DNA of 64,000 nt from Haloglomus halophilum. GTDB taxonomy: Archaea; Halobacteriota; Halobacteria; Halobacteriales; Haloarculaceae. The position numbers and the translations under genes were made by a program. Positions 24,374 to 31,638 of the stretch are shown piece by piece. Where the stretch lies: positions 1 through 64,000 of the forward strand of contig NZ_CP101168.1 of the NCBI RefSeq assembly GCF_024298885.1, given 5' to 3'. Positions within the stretch are counted from its first letter, which is position 1; each line of letters opens with the position of its first letter. Below the pieces are notes generated by a model. It was not told the origin of the DNA, did no database searches, and saw only the letters and a program-made list of their open reading frames with translations.

Positions 24374-26632
24374 TCAGAGGTAGGCCGGTCCGTCGATGAT
24401 ATTGTTCTTGTCGGCGTAGCCTTCACGGACGTACTCGGCGGCCTTGTCCGCGTATGCGATGGGGACGGGGAGTCGGGTTGAGCGAGCGGGGCTCCCGTAG
24501 TGCATCTCCGAGAGCCAGTAGGCCTGCTCGGTGAGGGTCACGATGTCGGTTGGCCCGGAGTGCTTTCGGATACCGACGGTCTGAGGCGAGCCGGTCGCGA
24601 GTTCCTCACCGCAGTCGGGCATTCCCCAGGAGTGGAGCACCGACCGGTCGCGGTCCTCGTCAATGAACGCGACGCCCTTGTCAGCGATGCGCCAGCCGTC
24701 GCCGGTCCAGTGGCCGACCCGGGGCTGGCCGCTCTTCCGGACCCCGACCAGATCAATAGCCAAATCCATGTCCGCCAGCCCCTCCCGAATGGTTTCGACG
24801 TCTTCGTACACCTTCCCGTCGCGCAGGATTGTCAGGTGCGAAATGGTGTGATCGTGGTCGGCGGCGAAGTCGAACACGAGGTCACGGACGATAGTACTCA
24901 CGTCCTCGGCGCGGAAGGTCTCGCCATCCTGGAACGTGGTGAACTCGGCGGCAAACAGCGCCCCGTTGGGGAGGACGACCGAGGCCGAGGCCCCGGCGTT
25001 CTTGCCGTTCTTCCGGGAAACGTCCAGTCCGAGGAAAGCGTCGCTTTCGCCGGGGAAATCTGCGACCATCCACGGGGTCGCCCCGGCCTTCGTCGCGATG
25101 CCGGCGAGGATGTTCGTGAAGGTGTGGTCGGTCGGTGGCGGGTTCGTCCCGACCAGCGTCTCGGCGGTCGGCTTCTCGAGCATCTGCGTAGGGATGCCCC
25201 GTCGCATCAGGCGCCGCTTGAGTTCGGGGAACGGGTCGTCAAACAGGTCGGTCGAGGCGGCCTCCTCGGCCCGTGGTACGACCACCACCGCAACATCCGT
25301 CTCCTCGTCAAGGTTGCTGGCGGCCGCAGTGTAGTTGCTCGTGTCGCCCGGGTCATAGGTGACCCCGCCGGTCACCCCCGCCGGCGCGCCGATGGCAGCC
25401 AGCCCCTGCGAGATGAGCCTGGGAAGTTCGGTGCGGATCTCGTCGTAGCTGTCCGTACTCGGCGTGACCAGTCGGACTCGGTACTCGGGGGCGTCGTAGA
25501 CGCCGTATTCGGGGAGGTCCTCCCGCGGCTGGCTGCCGCGGTGGCCGTCGGCGTAGACGAGTCGCGGCCGGTTCCGACGCCGATATGAGCGGCCGCGGTA
25601 GGCGTGGGTGTCGGGTTTCGGAACGAACGCCGCCTCGAACGTGGGGAGTCGCGGAAGCGACCGGACGAACGACGCCGCGTGCCGGTACCGCTCTCCCGGC
25701 TGGAGCGCCTTCTCGCTAGTGAAGCGCCGATGGAAGTCGTAGTCCTGGTCTTTGACCTGATCGAGCGAGGTCGTCAGTGTCAGGACGTGGGGGAGTTGCC
25801 TGCCGACCCAGTCGCCGTAGTCGACCTCAAGGAGGCGGGGATTCTCCTCCCGCAGGCGGGCGCCGAGTGTCTCGTCGATGGTGCCCTCATGGAGGCCGGC
25901 GATGCTGTTGCCGATATCCTCAACGTGGTCGGTGTAGTGGCAGTTGGCCCAACCGACCACGACCCCGGAGGCCTTCTCGTCGTAGATGCTGGGGTCGTGC
26001 TGGACGCGATACCGGGGGACCGAGTCGCCGGGGGTTACCAGTTCGTCGAGGGTCTGCCGAGGGCGCTGGGTGTGCGAGAGTTCAACCTGGAGCAGCGGAA
26101 CGCCGGCGGCGGTCACCTCAACGGAGGCGTCGTAGTTGAGGTGCGCGGCGAACGCCCCCGAGTCGGAGACGAAGGCGGGCTCGCGCTTGCGGATGTCGTT
26201 CAGAAACCGGAAGTCGTACTCAGCGGATGGGATCGCCAGTCGAAGATCAGCCTGCACGAGGTCCTGAAGTTGGCCGCGGTGGACTGGGTTCGACGGGTCC
26301 AGTGTCCAGCTATCGGTCTCAACGGGCGTGACAGTCCGTTCCTTGACCTCACGAGTCTGCTGGAGGCTTCGGGTGGCAAGCAGTTTGAGCGGGCCGTTGC
26401 TCGCGAGTGGGGTGGCGTGGTGCTTGCCGAACTCCCACTTCGCGGCGGCGGTGAACGACTGTGGGTCATTGTCTTGGGGGAGCCCACCGTCGACATCGAG
26501 TTGGTACTCAGTGACGGTGATATCGGTGAGGCGCTTGTCGGCCTGGAACAGGAAGAGGGCGGGGCCAGGGCTGTCTGTCGGCGCGGTGCCGACAATGTCT
26601 TGTTCTCCAGCCTCCCCGTCTGGCGATGACAT
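24374..26632 (-). CDS. ago: long prokaryotic Argonaute with intact-looking DEDD catalytic tetrad
   Basis: A 752-aa archaeal Argonaute, a nucleic-acid-guided endonuclease that in known relatives cleaves plasmid or viral DNA. N and PAZ-like regions occupy about 1-400. The MID region (about 400-510) contains the RRGIPTQML stretch of guide-binding MID domains. The PIWI domain (about 520-752) shows the tetrad: D537 (FLGLDVSRK), E576 (FRAEDVST), D605 (ILRDGKVY) and D729 (PVPIAYADKAA). STRLPVP before the last residue is typical. All four positions are acidic, so it should be catalytically active. The start ATG 26632 lies about 73 bp from the 26705-26746 inverted repeat. It converges with a nuclease gene. 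Confidence 0.9.
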   Translation of the reverse strand: MSSPDGEAGEQDIVGTAPTDSPGPALFLFQADKRLTDITVTEYQLDVDGGLPQDNDPQSFTAAAKWEFGKHHATPLASNGPLKLLATRSLQQTREVKERTVTPVETDSWTLDPSNPVHRGQLQDLVQADLRLAIPSAEYDFRFLNDIRKREPAFVSDSGAFAAHLNYDASVEVTAAGVPLLQVELSHTQRPRQTLDELVTPGDSVPRYRVQHDPSIYDEKASGVVVGWANCHYTDHVEDIGNSIAGLHEGTIDETLGARLREENPRLLEVDYGDWVGRQLPHVLTLTTSLDQVKDQDYDFHRRFTSEKALQPGERYRHAASFVRSLPRLPTFEAAFVPKPDTHAYRGRSYRRRNRPRLVYADGHRGSQPREDLPEYGVYDAPEYRVRLVTPSTDSYDEIRTELPRLISQGLAAIGAPAGVTGGVTYDPGDTSNYTAAASNLDEETDVAVVVVPRAEEAASTDLFDDPFPELKRRLMRRGIPTQMLEKPTAETLVGTNPPPTDHTFTNILAGIATKAGATPWMVADFPGESDAFLGLDVSRKNGKNAGASASVVLPNGALFAAEFTTFQDGETFRAEDVSTIVRDLVFDFAADHDHTISHLTILRDGKVYEDVETIREGLADMDLAIDLVGVRKSGQPRVGHWTGDGWRIADKGVAFIDEDRDRSVLHSWGMPDCGEELATGSPQTVGIRKHSGPTDIVTLTEQAYWLSEMHYGSPARSTRLPVPIAYADKAAEYVREGYADKNNIIDGPAYL

Positions 26633-26704
26633 ACCGCATATTCAGGTAGCGTTCGGTAAAGGGTGCCCGGTGGCGGAGTGAAAGTGGTTTTCGGGCGCAT
26701 CAAG

Positions 26705-26746
26705 CTAACCAACAGAGCCCTGGCCTCGAACCGAAATGTTAGTTAG
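26705..26746. repeat. interrupted inverted repeat, right boundary of the nuclease/Argonaute cassette
   Basis: CTAACCAACA (26705-26714) and TGTTAGTTAG (26737-26746) are imperfect 10-bp inverted arms with a 22-bp spacer, the same 42-bp geometry and nearly the same sequence as 22941-22982. The right arm overlaps the stop codon of the remnant gene to its right. Confidence 0.7.
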
Positions 26747-27200
26747 TAGTTCGGCCGTTTGTCGTTCCACTTCGGCGGCTCGCCGTGTTTGTCGACGTGG
26801 CCGTCGTAGTGCTCCTGTTCGAGCGTCCGATGCTTGTTCGTCAGCTTCCCCAGGAAGCCGACTGTCTCGTACCTGGGGCCAGTAGTAGGGGCTGTCCCTC
26901 CCCAGCTTCGGCTTCATCGTCCCCACTCTCACCCGCCGCACCAGCGAGCTCGGCACCGCTGTCGGTGACTTCATCGGCGGTGACGGCTGACGGGTGGGCC
27001 AACTCGCTGAAGTAGTAGGTGGGCGGCTGCCTCTGGATGAAGTCCAGCCCGTAGTCCGCGAAGCGTGGGAGGCCCGTCAGCGTCCACTCCGGATGCTCGG
27101 CGAGACCAGTGTGACTCTCGCGAGGACAGGCTTTCGCGTCGTCACGGGCGACATAGCGCGGCCGACGGAGTAGGCGTATTGGGTGTATTCGCCCTGTCAA
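26743..27200 (-). pseudogene. frameshifted gene remnant
   Basis: On the minus strand a good protein frame (YVARDDAKACPRES, then HPEWTLTGLPRFADYGLDFI, then PPTYYFSELAHPSAVT) runs from about 27190 to 26885. It continues in another frame as YETVGFLGKLTNKHRTLEQE and onward, ending RPNY at TAA 26743-26745. One frameshift at about 26870-26900 would join them into about 145 residues. The family is not recognised. It follows the protease-like gene on the same strand and its stop lies inside the right inverted repeat. Confidence 0.45.
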
Positions 27201-27202
27201 GC

Positions 27203-28105
27203 CTACCGACGGTAGAGACGCCAGAGCCAGCTCGGTGTCGATGCGGTGATTTCGTCGGTAACTGTCTTCCACGAGTGGTCGCCGTGGAACGCCTGGGCAT
27301 AGGTAGCCGACACGCCCGCTTCCTCGCTCACAAGTAGCAATGAGCCGAAGAGGGCGTATTCGGGGAGAAATGCAACATCACTCCAACGATACCGTGGACG
27401 AAAATGTCCCAAAGGCCGCCACAGAGGGTGAGATCGAAGCGCAATCAGCTCCTCGTCGGTAACACCGAGTTCCCGAACGGCCGCCAACGCGATTCCGCCC
27501 CGGCGGGTTCCATGGGCAAGAACGCCCTCCAAGAGTGTCTTCGTCCGCTGCCTCTCGGCGAGATGGATCAGGGAGTCGTGCTGTAGTTCGGTGCCGAGAT
27601 AGGCTTGCGCACGGATTGACACAGCCTGCTCGAAACCCTCCTGCAGGTACGGGTGTGCCCACGTTGGCGAGTCGAACCGGTGCTGATAGGCGTGACACAA
27701 CTCGGACGCTAAATACGTGTATGCCGTCTCCTCGGGGAGCTGCCTTGGGCTCACGCCGATCCAGCCCGTCCGGGCAGAGTACCGCCCGGCGATGAACACG
27801 AGTGTCAACGATTCCGGCAGATCGCTCGTGAGGAGCGCGAGACGTTCGCGTCGTGAACAGTCATAGACGAGATGCTCGCGCCACGTGTCGCGGTACGGCG
27901 TGGAGTCGACCTCGAGCAGGTCGTCGTAAAACCGCGTGAGCTCGTCGAAGCGTTCGTAGAGGTCAGCCTCGCTGGCAAGAGGACCACCGAGATTTTGCAG
28001 GAGTGACTCGGTCAGAGGAGGTGCGTCCGGGTATTCCGCTCGGTATGCCTCAACTGCGTCTGCGCAGGTTACCCGTAATTGTTCAAAGAACGCCTCGTCG
28101 TCCAT
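27203..28105 (-). CDS. gluzincin-like putative metallopeptidase with altered HExxH
   Basis: A 300-aa acidic protein. The segment at residues 131-143 (YLASELCHAYQHR) aligns with the zinc-binding HExxH helix of secreted or intracellular metallopeptidases, but the first His is Ser: S134-E135-L-C-H138. A downstream E156-G fits the third ligand. H141-x-x or H142 could compensate, or the protein may be inactive. The C-terminal 100 residues are rich in Arg, Trp and Tyr. The ATG at 28105 is preceded, 72 bp upstream, by one of the GTTACCCC elements. Confidence 0.5.
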   Translation of the reverse strand: MDDEAFFEQLRVTCADAVEAYRAEYPDAPPLTESLLQNLGGPLASEADLYERFDELTRFYDDLLEVDSTPYRDTWREHLVYDCSRRERLALLTSDLPESLTLVFIAGRYSARTGWIGVSPRQLPEETAYTYLASELCHAYQHRFDSPTWAHPYLQEGFEQAVSIRAQAYLGTELQHDSLIHLAERQRTKTLLEGVLAHGTRRGGIALAAVRELGVTDEELIALRSHPLWRPLGHFRPRYRWSDVAFLPEYALFGSLLLVSEEAGVSATYAQAFHGDHSWKTVTDEITASTPSWLWRLYRR

Positions 28106-28176
28106 CCGAATGGATGTATAGATAGAGGAAGTAAACCTCGTTCGATTGAATACACTCAGCGCATTTCGGGAGAAGA

Positions 28177-28218
28177 GTTACCCCCTGTTGTTCAATCAAT
28201 TCTGCTCTGTGGGGTAAC
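28177..28218. promoter_or_regulatory. 42-bp GTTACCCC-N26-GGGGTAAC element, copy 1
   Basis: GTTACCCC at 28177-28184 and GGGGTAAC at 28211-28218 are separated by exactly 26 bp. It lies 72 bp upstream of the minus-strand protease-like gene. It shares exact geometry with copies 2 and 3. Confidence 0.7.
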
Positions 28219-28537
28219 TACAGACGTCCGCTCCTCCAGGGCCCTGGCTATCGAGATCTACCGAAACCCAACAATATAGTCGTCGTTGAATACGTTATCT
28301 GAACCGGGACTATCACCGTCCGATAACTCGATATCAGCAGTCGATTCGGGGAAGGATTTCTTTCATATCGTAACGAACTCCTCGGTGTCGGCTCCGCTGG
28401 AACCAGTAGTGTGGCTCACGAGGTGTGTCAACTGGTCCCGGTGAAGGCGTGCGGAGCCCCCTCTATTTCGACTGGGAAATCGCATAATGGCTCTCTAACT
28501 GTGAGTGTGGCCTGTGTCGGGGGTACCCGAGGTCCTA

Positions 28538-28579
28538 GTTACCCCACAAACTGATATTGATCGGGAGAAGTGGGGTAAC
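28538..28579. promoter_or_regulatory. 42-bp GTTACCCC-N26-GGGGTAAC element, copy 2, astride a promoter
   Basis: Arms at 28538-28545 and 28572-28579. The spacer holds a GATATTGA TATA-like box centred 25 bp before the ATG at 28581, so one arm sits at the BRE and the other ends at position -2. This is ideal geometry for repression, perhaps by the protein encoded immediately downstream. Confidence 0.75.
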
Positions 28580-28580
28580 C

Positions 28581-28961
28581 ATGGCGGAAGACTCAGTCGG
28601 GAAACCAACGCCACCGGACCTTCCGAAGTACCTTCGCGAGCCACTCGAGAAACAATCCCCGGAGCGACTGGACGCAATAGCAACATATGCACGCAAGCTT
28701 GCAGAGTGGAGACGTGAGCAGCGGGAGATGCAGGCGAATCAACGTCGAGAGGAGGAAGCGGTCGATGACGAGGAACTCAAGGAACTGAATGACCGCGATA
28801 TTTCGACAGATTCAGCGGAATACGAAGATGTTCCAGCTAGTGGTGCGTACATCACCATCAAGGAAACCAAGCCTGGGTATCGGTACTACTACTGGCAGTG
28901 GCGCGATGGGGACTCCTGGAAGAATGAGTATATTGCCCCAGTGAATCCAAAAGAGCAGTAA
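28581..28961 (+). CDS. small basic/acidic protein beside the origin, possible regulator
   Basis: A 126-aa protein. Residues 10-65 form a long charged helix (YLREPLEKQSPERLDAIATY and onward). The C-terminal 45 residues (GAYITIKETKPGYRYYYWQW and onward) form an aromatic beta-rich module seen in many small haloarchaeal plasmid proteins (DUF6788-like in my recollection). The ATG at 28581 is chosen because the TATA-like box and the GTTACCCC element are positioned exactly upstream; an in-frame TTG at 28557 is unlikely. It sits between two operator-like sites and the Orc1 boxes, suggesting copy-number or origin regulation, which is inference. Confidence 0.65.
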   Translation: MAEDSVGKPTPPDLPKYLREPLEKQSPERLDAIATYARKLAEWRREQREMQANQRREEEAVDDEELKELNDRDISTDSAEYEDVPASGAYITIKETKPGYRYYYWQWRDGDSWKNEYIAPVNPKEQ

Positions 28962-28963
28962 CT

Positions 28964-29480
28964 CTCCGTGTGCGAAGTGATTCCAGAGTTCCTACTCAAC
29001 AACCACACCCCATGTGCGAGATGAATCTGGTCCAATCAAAGGTGAGATCTTATCTATCCAGCATGGCGGGTAGCCGAGCTCGCCAGAGAGTCGATTGAGT
29101 TCGTCGAGTAGATTGGTGGTGCGTTCGCCGCCGTCGGTACTGGGGTGATGGTAGGTGGGTGTTGGTGCGTGGTTTCTTTCGTAGGTGACCGGTACACCCC
29201 CCGGATTTCACGAGAGTTGCTGAAGACAACTTCGTGTATAGGGCCTCAAAGTAGGTCACCCCCCGTGTGCGAAGTGATTCTCTGGTTCTTCAGCTGTCGA
29301 CTCACCCCGTGTGCGAAATGAATCCTACCTCATCCTCGGGCTGAATCGCTTCTACGCTGAGGCGAGTCAGTAGTGATACCCCGTGTGCGAAATGAAATCT
29401 CGTGCACCATTGTCAGACAAAGGTAAATCATCAGTCAGAAAACAGCGGTGGAAAGACACCCCGTGTGCGAGATGAAATCC
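28964..29480 (+). repeat. left cluster of six origin recognition boxes
   Basis: Six copies of a CCCCGTGTGCGARATGAA-type box, all in the same orientation, start near 28964, 29005, 29259, 29304, 29379 and 29458. Some vary (TCCGTG or CCATGTG). They lie immediately downstream of the orc1 gene and point the same way as the boxes upstream of it. Repeated boxes around an orc1/cdc6 gene are the hallmark of archaeal origins. Confidence 0.85.
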
Positions 29481-29506
29481 GACAGCCCCGGTGCAGTACC
29501 TTCCAG

Positions 29507-30853
29507 CTAGTTCCCTTCGAAGAAATCGTCGACCTGTGCGTTCACGACCGATTTGATCAGACTTTCGTCATAATCGAGTTCGTCAAGTCGAATGTCATCA
29601 GCGAGAGTATCTGCAACCACCGAGGGATCATCAACGAAGGTATACTCCTTATGAACACCACTCCCATAACCTCGACCTCGTTTCTCGGATGTCACGAAGT
29701 TGTAGGTCTCAGCCTCACTCATGTACCGGAGATAGGAGTCGCGTGATTTCTCATCCGCGTCGAGCAGGTCAGCGATGTACGTGTAGACGCGGTAGGCGAC
29801 AGTGCTGGGAACGGCTTTCAGGTTCCTCTCAGCGTGTATCGGAACGATGGCAGTAGCGTACAGTGACAGCTTCTTTTGCGATGAGAGCCCCTGCATCTGG
29901 GTCAACGTTCGATCACGTTCTGCCTCTTCCTGGGCTCCCCGGACGTGTTCCTCACGAACGAAATCCTCGCCTCCACGATCCGCGATCTCGCCAGCTTTGC
30001 GGAAGAGATCAATGGCTTTTCGCGCGTCGCCGTGGTCCTGTGCCGCGAAAGCGGCACTGAGCGGAATAATGCCGTCCTCAAGGACGTCATCTTGATACGC
30101 GTCCCGTCGACGCTCGAGAATAGCCTGGAGTTGATTCGCATCGTAGTCGGGGAAGACGACATCCTGTGGATTGAACGAACTCTCTGCTCGGCCGTCGAGT
30201 TCTTCCATGAATCGTGGGTCGTTTGTGAGAGCGGCGACGGAGACGTGTCCCTCGATACGCCCCAGCTGTGACGCACGGGACAGCTGATACAGCAGCTTGG
30301 AGTACGCAGGGTCATCGCTTGGATCACGCTGCCGGCCAACGAGTAGGTCAACCTCGTCAAGGATGATGATGACTGAATCGAACTCCGTGCTGAGAATCTC
30401 GTAAAACCGTTTCAGTTTCTGATCGGTAGAAATCCCGCTCTCGGGGACGCCGACTTCGACCCCGGCCTCGATAGCGGCGTTCTCGACGAGTCGGTAGACA
30501 GCTCGGTCGTGTGATTTGATCGTCTGGCAGTTGATTTTGATGACACCGAACTGGTTGTCCTGGGAGTTCGCGAGCTCGAGGACCTGTTGGCAGACGGCGT
30601 TAATGATAAGCGACTTTCCAGTCCCGGATGGACCGTACAGCAGCATATTGGGCGGACGGTTCCCCTGCAGTGCCGGACGGAGGTACGTGATGATATCGTC
30701 CAGCTGTTCGTCACGACCGACGATTCGGTCTTCGTCGATGACGGCGTCAGGGTCGAGCAGTCCCTTATCTCGGAAGACGGAGTTCTGGACGCCCTGCTGG
30801 AGGCGCCCCTTGATCGATTGTGAGAGGGACTGTTGGTCGTCGCCGTCGGCCAT
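29507..30853 (-). CDS. orc1/cdc6: Orc1/Cdc6 replication initiator
   Basis: A 448-aa AAA+ initiator. Walker A GPSGTGKS is at residues 74-81, Walker B is IIILDEVDLLV near 160, and sensor-1-like VAALTNDPRF near 195 is present. A C-terminal winged helix (about 330-448) contacts the origin boxes. It would bind the boxes at 28964-29480 and 30891-31506, melt DNA and load MCM. The start ATG 30853 is preferred to the in-frame TTG at 30877: a CTATTTAT box on this strand near 30883 gives a leaderless start. The N-terminal IKGRLQQGVQNSVFRDKGLL is typical of haloarchaeal Orc1 paralogues. Confidence 0.93.
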   Translation of the reverse strand: MADGDDQQSLSQSIKGRLQQGVQNSVFRDKGLLDPDAVIDEDRIVGRDEQLDDIITYLRPALQGNRPPNMLLYGPSGTGKSLIINAVCQQVLELANSQDNQFGVIKINCQTIKSHDRAVYRLVENAAIEAGVEVGVPESGISTDQKLKRFYEILSTEFDSVIIILDEVDLLVGRQRDPSDDPAYSKLLYQLSRASQLGRIEGHVSVAALTNDPRFMEELDGRAESSFNPQDVVFPDYDANQLQAILERRRDAYQDDVLEDGIIPLSAAFAAQDHGDARKAIDLFRKAGEIADRGGEDFVREEHVRGAQEEAERDRTLTQMQGLSSQKKLSLYATAIVPIHAERNLKAVPSTVAYRVYTYIADLLDADEKSRDSYLRYMSEAETYNFVTSEKRGRGYGSGVHKEYTFVDDPSVVADTLADDIRLDELDYDESLIKSVVNAQVDDFFEGN

Positions 30854-30890
30854 GTGCTCGGTGTGTAGCTGAACCAATAAATAGGTATGG

Positions 30891-31133
30891 GCACCGCGTG
30901 CGAGATTAAATCAGCCGTATTGAGCAGATAGAGACCTAACGCGACGTGGGGCCTACAAATCATCCTTGACCCTGGGCAAAGTCAAATCCTCGGACCACAC
31001 CCCGTGTGCGAGATGAAATCGAAGGCGAAGCGAGTTTGAGATGGTATGATTTCCGGTGGGTACTCAACCCGATGAGAAACTATGGGGATGGGAGTCGGGA
31101 GGCAACCCCCACACCCCGTGTGCGAGATGAAAT
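30891..31133 (+). repeat. right cluster of origin boxes, upstream of orc1
   Basis: Two full boxes (about 30997-31019 and 31112-31132) and one degenerate box (30891-30912, GCACCGCGTGCGAGATTAAA) in the same orientation as the left cluster. The degenerate copy overlaps the orc1 promoter and may mediate autoregulation. Confidence 0.85.
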
Positions 31134-31251
31134 TGGCCCTGGAGAAGGAGGGGGACCCTATGGAGAGTGGGGCGTGAACGGGCTAAAGAGTCGATATGAA
31201 GCGGTGTAACTCATAGAGAGCGAATCGCACAATAGCTCCTATGTCTGACAA

Positions 31252-31345
31252 AGATTTATAATAGATACACGCAAATCAGACCCGTAGTGGAAGAACAACC
31301 GAGCGAGACGACTTAGTCTCGCGTTAAGGTCTTCCAATAAGTCCT
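31252..31345 (+). ncRNA. candidate structured RNA or cruciform at the origin
   Basis: A TATA-like TTTATAATAG at about 31254-31263 is followed about 25 bp later by a nested inverted repeat. The outer arms are TGGAAGA (31288-31294) and TCTTCCA (31330-31336); the inner arms are GCGAGAC (31303-31309) and GTCTCGC (31316-31322), with the loop GACTTA. No reading frame explains it. It could be a short RNA, for example a copy-number regulator, or a cruciform used at the origin. Confidence 0.45.
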
Positions 31346-31448
31346 CTCGTCTTATCTGGCCTCTAATCCCGTCTTTACTGCTGATTCCAGCTCTCCTCGA
31401 GTTTCTTTCCGATCCGGGACTCGTCTGTGAGCCCTTCCCGTCGAATCG

Positions 31449-31506
31449 ATTTCATCTCGCACACGGGGTGTGGGGGTGGATGTTTCATCTTGCACACGGG
31501 GGGTGG
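31449..31506 (-). repeat. inverted pair of origin boxes
   Basis: Two boxes in the opposite orientation to all others (TTTCATCTCGCACACGGGG at about 31450-31468 and TTTCATCTTGCACACGGGG at about 31483-31501). Together with the forward boxes they bracket the AT-rich stretch at 31140-31440, the best candidate for the unwinding element. Confidence 0.85.
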
Positions 31507-31542
31507 ACTCCATAGCCAGCTTTGTCCCACTCGTTCACACGA

Positions 31543-31584
31543 GTTACCCCATGACAACTCTTTTTGCCAGTGACGTGGGGTAAC
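31543..31584. promoter_or_regulatory. 42-bp GTTACCCC-N26-GGGGTAAC element, copy 3
   Basis: Arms at 31543-31550 and 31577-31584 with the same 26-bp spacing as copies 1 and 2. This copy is not upstream of a gene: it lies between the right origin boxes and the 3' end of the CoiA-like gene, which argues for a replication or partition role as well as transcriptional control. Confidence 0.7.
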
Positions 31585-31638
31585 TGACCCGATAATCTAC
31601 CACCGCACCTCACTCCCGTTGAGAATCACGCTCCTCAG

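Larger units (their letters stand above)
28106..28580. other. AT-rich non-coding region left of the origin
   Basis: No gene is supported. The region contains two of the three 42-bp GTTACCCC elements (28177-28218 and 28538-28579). The decamer TCGGGAGAAG occurs at both 28166-28175 and 28561-28570, next to those elements. Confidence 0.5.

Noticed and set aside
28964-31506. Repeats at the origin considered as a CRISPR array
   Set aside because: The boxes are about 20 bp, irregularly spaced by 40 to 1500 bp, occur in both orientations and surround orc1; they fit origin boxes, not CRISPR.
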